64,000 nucleotides of DNA from VXYL01 sp965208525 (GCA_965208525.1 OZ242340.1:434001-498000), one strand, 5' to 3'. Shown: positions 16,636-26,641, counted from the stretch's first letter. The notes: a model not told the origin generated them from the letters alone. Numbers and translations are program-made.

Positions 16636-17093
16636 GGCGCCAGCTCTTCCTCAGGAGCGGCTGAAGGCTCTTCCTCAGGAGCGGCCGAAGGCTCCTTCTC
16701 AGGAGCGGCTGAAGGTTCCTTCTCAGGAGCGGCTGAAGGCTCTGTTTCGGGAGCGGCCGAAGGCTCCTCCACAGCAGCAGAAGGCGCCTCCGGTGCGGCC
16801 CGCTCCACAATGCTGTCGAGCGCCCAGCTCTTGGTCTTGGAAATGGGACGGCTCTGAACGATGCTCACCACGTCGCCCTCGTTCGCCGAGTTCGCCTCGT
16901 CGTGGGCGTGCAGGCGCGTGGAACGGCGGATGAACTTGCCATAGATGGGGTGCTTGACGCGCCGCTCGATGCGCACGGTGATGGTCTTGTCGGCCTTGTT
17001 CGAGGTGACGACGCCCACCAGCGAGCGCCTGAACGCCGCTGCCGGCGGCGAAGCAACCGCCCCTTCTTGGAGTTGGCCTTCGGCTTCAGGCAT
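16632..17093 (-). CDS. rpsQ: 30S ribosomal protein S17 with tandem-repeat acidic tail
   Basis: S17 core at about residues 22-98: RRSLVGVVTSNKADKTITV, RRVKHPIYGKFIRRSTRLHA and SRPISKTKSWALDSIVERA. E. coli S17 is 84 residues; this protein is 153. About 20 extra residues precede the core, and about 53 follow it as roughly five copies of an eight-residue unit EPSAAPEK or EPSAAPEE. The repeats are a 24-bp tandem array at DNA level (about 16640-16765), so copy number may vary between strains. The start overlaps rpmC by 8 nt. Confidence 0.95.
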   Translation of the reverse strand: MPEAEGQLQEGAVASPPAAAFRRSLVGVVTSNKADKTITVRIERRVKHPIYGKFIRRSTRLHAHDEANSANEGDVVSIVQSRPISKTKSWALDSIVERAAPEAPSAAVEEPSAAPETEPSAAPEKEPSAAPEKEPSAAPEEEPSAAPEEELAP

Positions 17094-17388
17094 CGGCCTT
17101 CTCCTCGATGTTGTCTTCCGGCTCTGGTGTCACGGTCTCTTCCACTTGTTCTGTCGCAGCCTCAGCCTGCTCTTGGGCAGCCTCGGCCAGCGCCTCGGCC
17201 ACCAGCGCCTTCTCCTGCATGACGGTGTTGACCCGGGCGATGTCACGCCTGGCCTCGCGCAGCAGGTGCGTTTGCGGCAGTTGCTCGCTGGCACGCTGCA
17301 TCCGCAGATTGAACTGTTCGCGGCGCAGGCGCAGGAGCTCCTCCTGGAGCTCTAGCAACGTCTTTTCTCTCAGTTCCGAGGCGGTCAT
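17086..17388 (-). CDS. rpmC: 50S ribosomal protein L29 with acidic tail
   Basis: L29, at the tunnel exit where trigger factor and SRP dock. Core residues 1-61 (MTASELREKTLLELQEELLR, REARRDIARVNTVMQEKA) match the family. E. coli L29 has 63 residues; 39 more follow here, Ala/Glu-rich and acidic (EQVEETVTPEPEDNIEEKAD). The tail could extend as a helix. Whether it affects chaperone docking is inference only. Confidence 0.95.
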   Translation of the reverse strand: MTASELREKTLLELQEELLRLRREQFNLRMQRASEQLPQTHLLREARRDIARVNTVMQEKALVAEALAEAAQEQAEAATEQVEETVTPEPEDNIEEKADA

Positions 17389-17416
17389 GGCTGGTTTCTC
17401 GCTTCTTTCATCCGCC

Positions 17417-17830
17417 TCACATCGTCATGCGTCGGACGAAGGCGGTGCGGAACGGCAGCTTCGCCGCTGCCAGCGCCAGCGCCTCGCGGGCGTCCTCTTC
17501 GCTGACGCCTTCCATCTCGTAGAGCACGCGTCCCGGCTGGATTTGCGCCACCCAGTATTCGACGGCGCCCTTGCCCTTGCCTTGCCGCACTTCGAGCGGC
17601 TTTTTGGTGATGGGCTTGTCGGGGAAGACGCGAATCCAGATCTTGCCGCCGCGGCGGATGCGCCGGGTCATGGCGCGGCGGCCGGCCTCGATCTGCCGCG
17701 CCGTCATGCGGCCACGGCCGAGGGACTTGAGGCCAAATTCGCCGAAAGCGACACGGCTGCCGCGATTGGCAAGCCCTCGATTGCGGCCTTTCTGCTGCTT
17801 TCTGTAGCGGGTTCTTTTTGGCTGAAGCAT
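17417..17830 (-). CDS. rplP: 50S ribosomal protein L16
   Basis: A-site region protein needed for late 50S assembly. 137 residues, normal: MLQPKRTRYRKQQKGRNRGL, RIRRGGKIWIRVFPDKPIT and KGKGAVEYWVAQIQPGRVLY. Includes the RMTARQIEAGRRAMTRRI segment with the arginine modified in E. coli. Between rpsC and rpmC. Confidence 0.98.
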   Translation of the reverse strand: MLQPKRTRYRKQQKGRNRGLANRGSRVAFGEFGLKSLGRGRMTARQIEAGRRAMTRRIRRGGKIWIRVFPDKPITKKPLEVRQGKGKGAVEYWVAQIQPGRVLYEMEGVSEEDAREALALAAAKLPFRTAFVRRMTM

Positions 17831-17877
17831 CGTCTCTCTCGCGTTCTGTCTCGCTTGCGGCTTGGGCTATTCCCTCG

Positions 17878-18534
17878 TCAGGAGGCCTGCCGCACCTCCT
17901 CGCCGCCGCCGATCACCTCGCCCTTGAAGATCCACACCTTGATGCCGAGGATGCCGTAGGTGGTCTTCGCCTCGGCGGTGGCGTAATCGATGTTGGCGCG
18001 CAGCGTGTGCAGCGGCACCCTGCCTTCGGCATAGGTTTCCGAACGGGCAATCTCGGCGCCGCCCAGGCGACCCGCGACCCGCACCTTGATGCCCTCGGCG
18101 CCGAGCCGCATGGCGTTCTGGATCACCCGCCGCATGGCGCGGCGAAACTGCACTCGCCGTTCGAGTTGCTGGGCCACGTTTTGCGCCACCAGCAGGGCAT
18201 CCGTCTCGGGCTTGCGGATTTCCTCGACGTTGATGTGGACCGGCACGCCCATCATGGCCGTGAGCTGCACCCGCAGCCGTTCCACGTCTTCGCCCTTCTT
18301 GCCGATGACGATGCCCGGACGGGCGGTGTGAACGGTGATGCGGGCCGTCTGCGCCGGACGCTCGATCTCCACCTTGCTCACCGACGCCTGCGAGAGGCGT
18401 TCGCGCAGGAAGTCGCGCACCTCAAGGTCGTTCAGGAGGTAGCGCGAGTAGTCCTGCTTGTCGGCATACCAGACGGAGTTGTGCTCCTTGACGATGCCGA
18501 GCCGCATTCCGTTTGGATTGACTTTCTGTCCCAT
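17878..18534 (-). CDS. rpsC: 30S ribosomal protein S3
   Basis: mRNA-entry protein with a type II KH domain (TARPGIVIGKKGEDVERL, GxxG loop IGKKGE). The start at ATG 18534, MGQKVNPNGMRLGIVKEHN, is the universal S3 N-terminus; an in-frame upstream start would add 15 residues. 218 residues. Terminal RQAS is short compared with E. coli (233). Confidence 0.97.
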   Translation of the reverse strand: MGQKVNPNGMRLGIVKEHNSVWYADKQDYSRYLLNDLEVRDFLRERLSQASVSKVEIERPAQTARITVHTARPGIVIGKKGEDVERLRVQLTAMMGVPVHINVEEIRKPETDALLVAQNVAQQLERRVQFRRAMRRVIQNAMRLGAEGIKVRVAGRLGGAEIARSETYAEGRVPLHTLRANIDYATAEAKTTYGILGIKVWIFKGEVIGGGEEVRQAS

Positions 18535-18614
18535 ATTTCCGCCTTCGCGTGCGCTCTTGCCTAAAACACCCAGGTTCAACCGGATTCAAGGTGAGTGCTC
18601 GCCGTAATCCCCCG

Positions 18615-18956
18615 TTAACCGTCGAAGCCGTCCGACACGGTGACCGTGACGTGGGCGGTGCGCTTGAAGATGCGGTCTGCCCGTCCCCGCGCCCGGGGCC
18701 GCAGCCGCTTCATCGTCATGCCCTCGCCGACGTAGATTTCCGACACGGAAAGCTCGTCCACGTCGGCGCCTTCGTTGTTTTCCGCATTGGCGATGGCGGA
18801 TTCGAGCACCTTGCGCACCAGCGGCGCCCCCTTCTGGGTGTCGAAGACCAGAATGTTGAGCGCATCCTCCACCGGCTTGCCGCGGATCTGGTCCACGACC
18901 AGCCGGAGCTTGCGCGGCGACACCCTGAGGCGCTTTGCCGTGGCACTAACCTGCAT
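18615..18956 (-). CDS. rplV: 50S ribosomal protein L22
   Basis: Tunnel-lining protein. 113 residues from ATG 18956 (MQVSATAKRLRVSPRKLRLV), normal size. VLESAIANAENNEGADVDEL and RPRARGRADRIFKRTAHVTV are family segments, the latter next to the tunnel hairpin associated with macrolide resistance. An 80-bp gap separates it from rpsC. Confidence 0.97.
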   Translation of the reverse strand: MQVSATAKRLRVSPRKLRLVVDQIRGKPVEDALNILVFDTQKGAPLVRKVLESAIANAENNEGADVDELSVSEIYVGEGMTMKRLRPRARGRADRIFKRTAHVTVTVSDGFDG

Positions 18957-18984
18957 CGTCCTTCTCCGCCTCCTTCGCCCGCGC

Positions 18985-19260
18985 CTACCGCCGCGCCTTG
19001 CGGTCGGCGGCATGGCCACGATAGGTGCGCGTGGGGGCAAACTCGCCGAGCTTGTGCCCCACCATGTCCTCGGAGATGTACAGAGGCACGTGCTGGCGCC
19101 CGTTGTGGACGGAAATGGTCAGGCCCACCATGTCCGGCACGATCATCGACCGCCGGGACCAGGTGCGAATCGGCCGCCTGTCCTTGTTCTGCACCGCCTC
19201 GCCCACCTTCTTCATCAAGTGAAGGTCCACGAAGGGCCCCTTGCGCAACGACCTCGGCAT
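18985..19260 (-). CDS. rpsS: 30S ribosomal protein S19
   Basis: Head protein next to S13. 91 residues: MPRSLRKGPFVDLHLMKKVG, IRTWSRRSMIVPDMVGLTIS and HKLGEFAPTRTYRGHAADRK, all conserved. Between rplB and rplV in the S10 operon order. Confidence 0.98.
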   Translation of the reverse strand: MPRSLRKGPFVDLHLMKKVGEAVQNKDRRPIRTWSRRSMIVPDMVGLTISVHNGRQHVPLYISEDMVGHKLGEFAPTRTYRGHAADRKARR

Positions 19261-19276
19261 CGTCCCTGTCCCGTCC

Positions 19277-20110
19277 CTAGCGACGCCCGCCGCCGCGGCG
19301 GCGAACGATGAGTTTGTCCGTGCGCTTGTTCTTGCGCGTCTTGAAGCCCTTGGTGGGCACGCCCGTGGGTGACACCGGATGCCGGCCGCCGGACGATTTG
19401 CCCTCGCCGCCGCCGTGCGGATGGTCCACCGGGTTCATGGCAACGCCGCGCACCGTCGGCCGAATGCCGCGCCAGCGACTCGCGCCAGCCTTGCCGAGCG
19501 AACGCAGGTTGTGTTCGCTGTTGCCCACCTCGCCAAGCGTGGCCCGACACTCCGCGAACACCCGCCGCATCTCGCCCGAGCGCAGCCGCAGCGTCGCATA
19601 GGCGCCCTCGCGGGCCACCAGTTGGCAGGAAGCCCCGGCGCTGCGCGCGAGCTGCGCGCCCTTGCCGGGCTTGAGCTCGACGCAGTGGATGACGCTACCC
19701 ACCGGCATGTTGCGCAGCGGCATGGCATTGCCGGGACGAATCGGCGCGCTGGTGCCCGAGACGAGCTGATCGCCCGCCGACACCCCCCGCGGCGCGATGA
19801 TGTAGCGGCGCTCGCCGTCGGTGTACTTCAAGAGGGCAATGTTGGCGGTGCGGTTGGGATCGTATTCGAGACGCTCAACCACCGCGTTGATGCTGTCCTT
19901 GTTGCGCTTGAAGTCGATCTTGCGGTAGTGCTGCTTGTGGCCGCCGCCGCGATGGCGCGTGGTGATGCGGCCGTTGTTGTTGCGTCCGCCGGTCCTGCCC
20001 TGCTTCTCGACGAGCGGCTTGTACGGCGAACCCTTGTGCAGGTCTGGGTGCACCACGCCGACGACGAAGCGTCGCCCCGGCGAGGTTGGCTTTGCCTTGA
20101 TGACCGGCAT
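19277..20110 (-). CDS. rplB: 50S ribosomal protein L2
   Basis: Peptidyl-transferase-centre scaffold protein. 277 residues, E. coli 273. KPTSPGRRFVVGVVHPDLHK, NNNGRITTRHRGGGHKQHYR and the key C-terminal HPHGGGEGKSSGGRHPVSP containing the conserved histidine are visible. 2 bp after rplW. Confidence 0.98.
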   Translation of the reverse strand: MPVIKAKPTSPGRRFVVGVVHPDLHKGSPYKPLVEKQGRTGGRNNNGRITTRHRGGGHKQHYRKIDFKRNKDSINAVVERLEYDPNRTANIALLKYTDGERRYIIAPRGVSAGDQLVSGTSAPIRPGNAMPLRNMPVGSVIHCVELKPGKGAQLARSAGASCQLVAREGAYATLRLRSGEMRRVFAECRATLGEVGNSEHNLRSLGKAGASRWRGIRPTVRGVAMNPVDHPHGGGEGKSSGGRHPVSPTGVPTKGFKTRKNKRTDKLIVRRRGGGRR

Positions 20111-20112
20111 CG

Positions 20113-20415
20113 CTAGCCCTCCACCGCCGTAAAGTCGATTTCCTGGCCTTCTTCGAGGCGCACGTACGCCTTCTTCCAGGACTTGAACCGCGACACGCCG
20201 CCGCGGAAGTTGCGCTTCACCTTGCCCTTGACGTTGAGGGTGGTGACGTTCGTGACCCGCACCTCGAAGATCGTCTCCACGGCGCGACGGATCTGCGCCT
20301 TGGTGGCGTCGGTACGCACCTTGAAGGCATAGCGATTGCTCGCCTCGCCCATGATGGACGCCTTCTCGGAAATGTGCGGCTCGAGCAGCACGGTGTAGAG
20401 CCGATCCGGGGTCAT
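20113..20415 (-). CDS. rplW: 50S ribosomal protein L23
   Basis: Tunnel-exit protein that docks trigger factor, SRP and SecYEG. 100 residues beginning MTPDRLYTVLLEPHISEKAS, with YAFKVRTDATKAQIRRAVE and NVKGKVKRNFRGGVSRFKSW. Its ATG overlaps the rplD stop (ATGA). Confidence 0.98.
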   Translation of the reverse strand: MTPDRLYTVLLEPHISEKASIMGEASNRYAFKVRTDATKAQIRRAVETIFEVRVTNVTTLNVKGKVKRNFRGGVSRFKSWKKAYVRLEEGQEIDFTAVEG

Positions 20416-21086
20416 GCCAGCCGCGCCTCCATCTTCTTGAGCGCCCCTTCGTCGATCAGCACGCGGTCGTGGCTGACGAGGCTCACCGGGTCTGCCGCGC
20501 TCGCATCCACCACATCCACATGCGGCAGGTTGCGTGCAGAAAGGTGCAGGTTCGTCCCCACCTCATCGGCAACGATCAGGATGCGTTCGGGCATTCCACG
20601 TGGCTTCGCCGCAGCACCGTCTTCGCCGTCGCCAGCGTCGTTTCCATTGGTGCCCGCGGGCAGCATTTCGTCGAGACGGGAGAGGAGAGACTTGGTGCGG
20701 GGAGCTTCGAGGTCGAGGGGCGGGGAGACGAGGAGGCGATTCTGGCGGATGAGTTCGGACACGATGCAGGCGATGGCGCCTCGGTACATCTTGCGGTTGA
20801 CCTTCACGGAATGATCCTGCGGCGATGCCGCAAAGGCCCGACCGCCGCCGCGCCAAAGCGGGCTGCGGATGCTGCCGGCGCGCGCCCGGTTGGTGCCCTT
20901 CTGCCGCCAAGGCTTGCGCCCGCCACCGCGTACGGCGGCGCGGTTCTTCTGGGCGCGGGTGCCGGCACGGGCGCCCGCGAGCCACGCAACCACCACCTGA
21001 TGCACCAAAGGCTCGTTGAATTCGCGGCCGAAGGCATCGGACACTTCGACGACCCCGCCTTCGGTCGTGGCCACCGATACCGTCAC
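20412..21086 (-). CDS. rplD: 50S ribosomal protein L4
   Basis: L4, tunnel protein and in E. coli the autogenous regulator of the S10 operon. The start is GTG 21086, overlapping the rplC stop as GTGA; no better start exists. 224 residues. PLVHQVVVAWLAGARAGTRA, GGGRKPWRQKGTNRARAGS and the late SARNLPHVDVVDASAADPVS are L4 signatures. An acidic, glycine-rich insertion (TNGNDAGDGEDGAAAKPRG) lies near residues 146-165, absent from E. coli L4 (201). Confidence 0.95.
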   Translation of the reverse strand: MTVSVATTEGGVVEVSDAFGREFNEPLVHQVVVAWLAGARAGTRAQKNRAAVRGGGRKPWRQKGTNRARAGSIRSPLWRGGGRAFAASPQDHSVKVNRKMYRGAIACIVSELIRQNRLLVSPPLDLEAPRTKSLLSRLDEMLPAGTNGNDAGDGEDGAAAKPRGMPERILIVADEVGTNLHLSARNLPHVDVVDASAADPVSLVSHDRVLIDEGALKKMEARLA

Positions 21087-21739
21087 GATTGCTGCTCCCT
21101 GGCAGCCTTGACGGCCGGTCGCACGCAGACGTCCGCTCCTGCCGGCCCCGGCACCGCGCCCTTGACGAGCAACAGGCCGCGCTCGGCATCCACCCGCACC
21201 ACCGTGAGGTTCTGCACGGTGACCCGGGCATTGCCCATGTGCCCGGACATCTTCTTGCCCTTGAACACTCGCCCCGGGGTTTGGCATTGGCCGATCGAAC
21301 CCGGCGCCCGGTGGGAAAGCGAGTTGCCGTGGGTGCTGTCTTGGCTGTGGAACTTCCAGCGCTTGATGACGCCGGCATAGCCCTTGCCGCGGGAGGTGCC
21401 GAACACGTCCACCTTCGCGCCCGTGTCGAACTGATCGACGCCGAGTTCCGCGCCGGGGGCCAGTGCGTCGCCGGGCGGTTCGGCGGTGCGAAACTCCCAA
21501 AGCCCGCGCCCGGCCTCGGTGCCGGCCTTGGCGAAATGGCCCGCCAAGGGCCTGCTCACCCGGCTCGCCTTCGCCTCGCCGCAGGTGACCTGCACGGCGT
21601 CATAGCCGTCGTTCGCCGCCGTCTTCACTTGCGTCACGCGGTTGGGCTCGACATGGATGACGGTCACGGGGATGGACTCGCCTTCCTCCGTGAACACGCG
21701 CGTCATGCCGCTCTTTCTGCCTACGACCCCGATGGCCAT
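21083..21739 (-). CDS. rplC: 50S ribosomal protein L3
   Basis: Early assembly protein near the peptidyl-transferase centre. 218 residues: MAIGVVGRKSGMTRVFTEEG, RGKGYAGVIKRWKF, GNSLSHRAPGSIGQCQTPGR with the methylated-glutamine region, and GHMGNARVTVQNL. It is preceded by a 113-bp gap and an intrinsic terminator after rpsJ, so it is likely the first gene of its own transcript or is reached by read-through. Confidence 0.97.
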   Translation of the reverse strand: MAIGVVGRKSGMTRVFTEEGESIPVTVIHVEPNRVTQVKTAANDGYDAVQVTCGEAKASRVSRPLAGHFAKAGTEAGRGLWEFRTAEPPGDALAPGAELGVDQFDTGAKVDVFGTSRGKGYAGVIKRWKFHSQDSTHGNSLSHRAPGSIGQCQTPGRVFKGKKMSGHMGNARVTVQNLTVVRVDAERGLLLVKGAVPGPAGADVCVRPAVKAAREQQS

Positions 21740-21803
21740 CTTGTCTCTCGTTTCGTCCTTGATCTTGTTGTTGGCTACTTGCTTCGCTTGCCGCCCTACC
21801 AGC

Positions 21804-21840
21804 CCAAAAAGAAAACGCCGCCTTGAAGAAGGCGGCGTTT
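21804..21840 (-). terminator. Intrinsic terminator between rpsJ and rplC
   Basis: On the minus strand a perfect 12-bp stem (AAACGCCGCCTT / AAGGCGGCGTTT) with a 4-nt loop is followed by a T-rich run (TTTTCTTTTT). It begins about 12 nt after the rpsJ stop. This has all features of a Rho-independent terminator or attenuator and interrupts the normally continuous S10 operon. Confidence 0.85.
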
Positions 21841-21852
21841 CGGGGTTTGGTG

Positions 21853-22167
<315 letters not shown>

Positions 22168-22383
22168 GTTCTGCCTTTCCAATCCTTGCCGTGCCCAATG
22201 CCGGTTCCCGTTCCTTGCCGCCAGTTTCGCTGCGGGTGGCAGCGCCGGGGCGGCCTTCCCTCAAAGAACGCCGCCCAAGGCCTGTCAGACCCAAGCGATT
22301 CCCTGCCCCCGAACGCCGGAAACCCGGCGGGCGCAGGCAGAACGGAGGCACACTAGCCCCCGCCCCAAAAAAGCGGACGGCGA

Positions 22384-22412
22384 ACTATACGCGCCGCCAT
22401 CCCACGAGGCAA
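22384..22412 (-). promoter_or_regulatory. Candidate sigma-70 promoter upstream of rpsJ
   Basis: Minus strand TTGCCT, 17-bp spacer, TATAGT. Predicted transcription start near 22377 gives a leader of about 210 nt before the rpsJ GTG, similar in length to the E. coli S10 leader that carries L4 control. The leader includes a GC-rich hairpin (CCCGCCGG/CCGGCG region near 22318-22340). Confidence 0.6.
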
Positions 22413-22495
22413 TGCCCCATCCCCAACTTTTTTCATCCGCCTTGAGCTGCAGACCAAAAAGGGAAATGCCCTGCGATGCGAGGGCTTGCATGGAA

Positions 22496-22514
22496 GGAGG
22501 GCGTCTCGCCCTCC
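22496..22514. repeat. Small palindrome, GGAGGGCG family
   Basis: GGAGGGCG-TCT-CGCCCTCC, an 8-bp perfect stem with a 3-nt loop. The same sequence with loop AGA (that is, inverted) forms the centre of the hairpin at 36480-36506 between rplL and rpoB. Confidence 0.65.
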
Positions 22515-22640
22515 AAGCGTGCCGCATGCGCGCACGCGGCGGAGCTGGCCAGGGCCACCACACGCCACGTCCCAGACAACGCCAACAAAGCGCCAGCCCC
22601 CAACAAGCCTCCGAAACCCTAGCTAGAGCCTCTTTCCTTC

Positions 22641-23840
<1,200 letters not shown>

Positions 23841-23945
23841 CGTCCTTCTCTCCTCAAAGTGCGAACGCCCCTTAGCGGGGCGCGCTTTGGCGGTCCTAAA
23901 GAATTGCCGCCGTTCGGAGCAGCCGAGACGGCGGTGGATTGTGAG

Positions 23946-26048
23946 TCAGGCGCGCCGAGCCACGCCTTCCGCGATGTTGTCCGGCACCTCCGCGTAGCGG
24001 GCGAACTCCATCGTGTACGTTGCGCGCCCCTGCGTCGCCGAGCGCAAATCCGTCGAATAGCCGAACATCTCCGCAAGCGGCACCGCGGCGCGGACGATCT
24101 TCCCGGCCGGGTTCTCGTCGAGCCCCTCGATCATGCCGCGGCGGCGGTTAAGGTCGCCGACCACGTCGCCCATGTAGTCCTCCGGTGTCACCACCTCCAC
24201 CGACATGATTGGTTCGAGCAGCACTGGGTTGGCCTGCAGCGCACCGTCGCGCATGGCCATGGAGCCGGCGATCTTGAACGCCATCTCGCTCGAGTCCACC
24301 TCGTGGAAGGAGCCGTCATAGAGGGTGGCGCGCACGTTGATGAGCGGATAGCCGGCGATCACGCCGTTCTCCATCTGCTCCTGCAGGCCCTTGCTCACCG
24401 CTGGGATGTACTCGCGCGGCACCACGCCGCCAACGATCTCGTCGACGAACTCGAAGGTGGAAGTTTCCTCCTCCGCAGCGTTCGGCTCGAGCCGCACCCA
24501 GACATGGCCGTATTGCCCCCGGCCGCCGGTCTGACGCACATACTTGCCTTCCGCCTCGACGCTCTTGCGGATGGTCTCCCGATACGCCACCTGGGGCTTG
24601 CCGATATTCGCCTCTACGGAGAACTCCCGCTTCATGCGGTCGACGATGATGTCGAGGTGAAGTTCGCCCATGCCGGAGATGATGGTCTGACCGGATTCTT
24701 CATCCGTCTCCACACGGAACGACGGGTCCTCCTGCGCCAGCTTGCCGAGCGCCGTGGACATCTTTTCCTGGTCCGCCACCGATCGGGGCTCCACCGCCAC
24801 CGAGATCACCGGTTCCGGGAACTCCATGCGTTCGAGCACGATGGCGTCGTCGCGGTCGCAGAGCGTGTCGCCCGTGGCAGTGTCCTTCAGGCCAATGGCG
24901 GCAGCGATGTCGCCGGCCCGCACCTCCTTGATCTCGTTGCGGCTGTTGGAGTGCATCTGCACCATCCGGCCGATCCGTTCGCGGCGGGTCTTCACCGAGT
25001 TGAACACCTGATCGCCGGAAGTGAGCACCCCCGAATACACCCGGAAGAAAGTGAGCGTGCCCACGAACGGGTCGGTAGCGATCTTGAAGGCGAGCGCCGC
25101 AAACGGCTCTTCGTCATCGGATGCGCGCTTGGCGGGGGTCTCGCCGTCGTCCAGCACCCCCTCGATGGCCTTCACCTCGGTGGGCGCCGGCATGTAGTCG
25201 ATGACGGCGTCCAGCATCGCCTGCACGCCCTTGTTCTTGAAGGCGCTGCCGCACAGCGCCGGCACGATCTCGTTGGCCAGCGTGCGCACCCGGAGCCCTT
25301 CGCGGATTTCGTCCTCGCTGAGTTCGCCCTCTTCGAGGTATTTGTCCATCAGCTCCTCGGTGGCCTCGGCGGCACACTCCACCATCTGCTCGCGCCACTG
25401 GTCGACCTCGGCTTCCATGTCTGCCGGGATGTCTTCGAGATCGTAGGTGAGGCCCTGGTCGTCCTCGCTCCAGATGATGGCCTTGCGCCGCACCAGGTCC
25501 ACGACGCCGCGGAAGTTCTCCTCCGCGCCAACGGCCAGTTGCACCGGCACCGGCGTCGAGCCGAGCCGGTCCTTGATCTGTTCCACCACGCGCAGGAAGT
25601 CCGCCCCGGCACGGTCCATCTTGTTGACGAAGACGATGCGCGGCACCTCGTAGCGATTCGCCTGGCGCCACACCGTCTCCGACTGCGGCTCGACGCCGGC
25701 GGTGCCGCAGAACACCACCACCGCGCCGTCGAGCACCCGCAGCGAGCGCTCCACCTCGATGGTGAAGTCGACGTGGCCGGGGGTGTCGATGATGTTGACG
25801 CGATGCTGCTCGTATTGCTGGTTCATGCCAGCCCAGAAGCAGGTGGTGGCGGCGGACGTGATGGTGATGCCGCGCTCCTGTTCCTGCTCCATCCAGTCCA
25901 TCACCGCCGCACCGTCGTGCACCTCGCCGATCTTGTGCGACAGCCCGGTGTAGAACAGGACGCGCTCGGTGGTGGTCGTCTTGCCGGCGTCCACATGGGC
26001 AACGATGCCGATGTTGCGATACCGACCGATGGGAGTGCTGCGCGCCAT
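23946..26048 (-). CDS. fusA: Elongation factor G
   Basis: Translocase GTPase acting on the ribosome. The ATG at 26048 gives MARSTPIGRYRNIGIVAHVD and 700 residues, the usual length; an in-frame start further upstream adds unrelated sequence. G motifs AHVDAGKTT, DTPGHVDF and NKMDRAGAD are seen, with domain IV GGRGQYGHVWVRLEP. Fourth-domain and C-terminal segments (YMGDVVGDLNRRRGMIEG) are complete. Confidence 0.98.
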   Translation of the reverse strand: MARSTPIGRYRNIGIVAHVDAGKTTTTERVLFYTGLSHKIGEVHDGAAVMDWMEQEQERGITITSAATTCFWAGMNQQYEQHRVNIIDTPGHVDFTIEVERSLRVLDGAVVVFCGTAGVEPQSETVWRQANRYEVPRIVFVNKMDRAGADFLRVVEQIKDRLGSTPVPVQLAVGAEENFRGVVDLVRRKAIIWSEDDQGLTYDLEDIPADMEAEVDQWREQMVECAAEATEELMDKYLEEGELSEDEIREGLRVRTLANEIVPALCGSAFKNKGVQAMLDAVIDYMPAPTEVKAIEGVLDDGETPAKRASDDEEPFAALAFKIATDPFVGTLTFFRVYSGVLTSGDQVFNSVKTRRERIGRMVQMHSNSRNEIKEVRAGDIAAAIGLKDTATGDTLCDRDDAIVLERMEFPEPVISVAVEPRSVADQEKMSTALGKLAQEDPSFRVETDEESGQTIISGMGELHLDIIVDRMKREFSVEANIGKPQVAYRETIRKSVEAEGKYVRQTGGRGQYGHVWVRLEPNAAEEETSTFEFVDEIVGGVVPREYIPAVSKGLQEQMENGVIAGYPLINVRATLYDGSFHEVDSSEMAFKIAGSMAMRDGALQANPVLLEPIMSVEVVTPEDYMGDVVGDLNRRRGMIEGLDENPAGKIVRAAVPLAEMFGYSTDLRSATQGRATYTMEFARYAEVPDNIAEGVARRA

Positions 26049-26170
26049 GTCCGTAACTCCTCGCTTGGATGCGCCGGAAAACTCCTTCCGGCACTGAAGG
26101 GAATGTCCGATGAAACGTCGTTGAAACCGAAGCTGGCGGGCGCCGCGCCGCGGCAATCCGCAGCCAGCGC

Positions 26171-26641
26171 TCAGTAGCGGTAGTGCGAGAACGCCCGGTT
26201 CGCTTCCGCCATGCGGTGGGTGTCTTCGCGCTTGCGCACCGCCGCGCCGCGCCCCTCGGCCGCATCCGCCAACTCACCAGCCAGCCGCGCCGCCATGGAC
26301 TTCTCGCCCCGGCTGCGGGCGCTGTCCACCAGCCAGCGCATGGCCAGCGCTTCGCGCCGCGAAGGTCGCACCTCCACCGGCACCTGGTAGGTAGCGCCAC
26401 CGACTCGCCTCGACTTCACCTCGACGAACGGCGCCACCGACTCGAGCGCCTTCTCGAACACCCCAACGGGGTCCTTACGCTCACGCGACTCGATCTGCGT
26501 CAGCGCGCCATAGACGATGCGCTCCGCCACGGACTTCTTGCCGCTGACCATCACATGGTTGATGAACTTCGCCACCGTCTGGTTGGCGTATTTGGGATCC
26601 GGCAGGATTTCCCGCTTGGCGACGACTCTGCGTCTCGGCAT
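26171..26641 (-). CDS. rpsG: 30S ribosomal protein S7
   Basis: Primary head assembly protein and str-operon translational repressor in E. coli. 156 residues: MPRRRVVAKREILPDPKYAN, RRVGGATYQVPVEVRPSRR and the C-terminal KREDTHRMAEANRAFSHYRY. Downstream of rpsL by 168 bp, a gap full of small palindromes. Confidence 0.98.
   Translation of the reverse strand: MPRRRVVAKREILPDPKYANQTVAKFINHVMVSGKKSVAERIVYGALTQIESRERKDPVGVFEKALESVAPFVEVKSRRVGGATYQVPVEVRPSRREALAMRWLVDSARSRGEKSMAARLAGELADAAEGRGAAVRKREDTHRMAEANRAFSHYRY

Larger units (their letters stand above)
22183..22640. other. 458-bp tuf-rpsJ gap with promoter, palindrome and leader
   Basis: No supported gene. It contains the candidate rpsJ promoter (22384-22412), the GGAGGGCG palindrome (22496-22514) and the predicted S10 leader (22168-22377). 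No T-tract terminator directly after the tuf stop was seen, so tuf and rpsJ could be partly co-transcribed. Confidence 0.45.
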
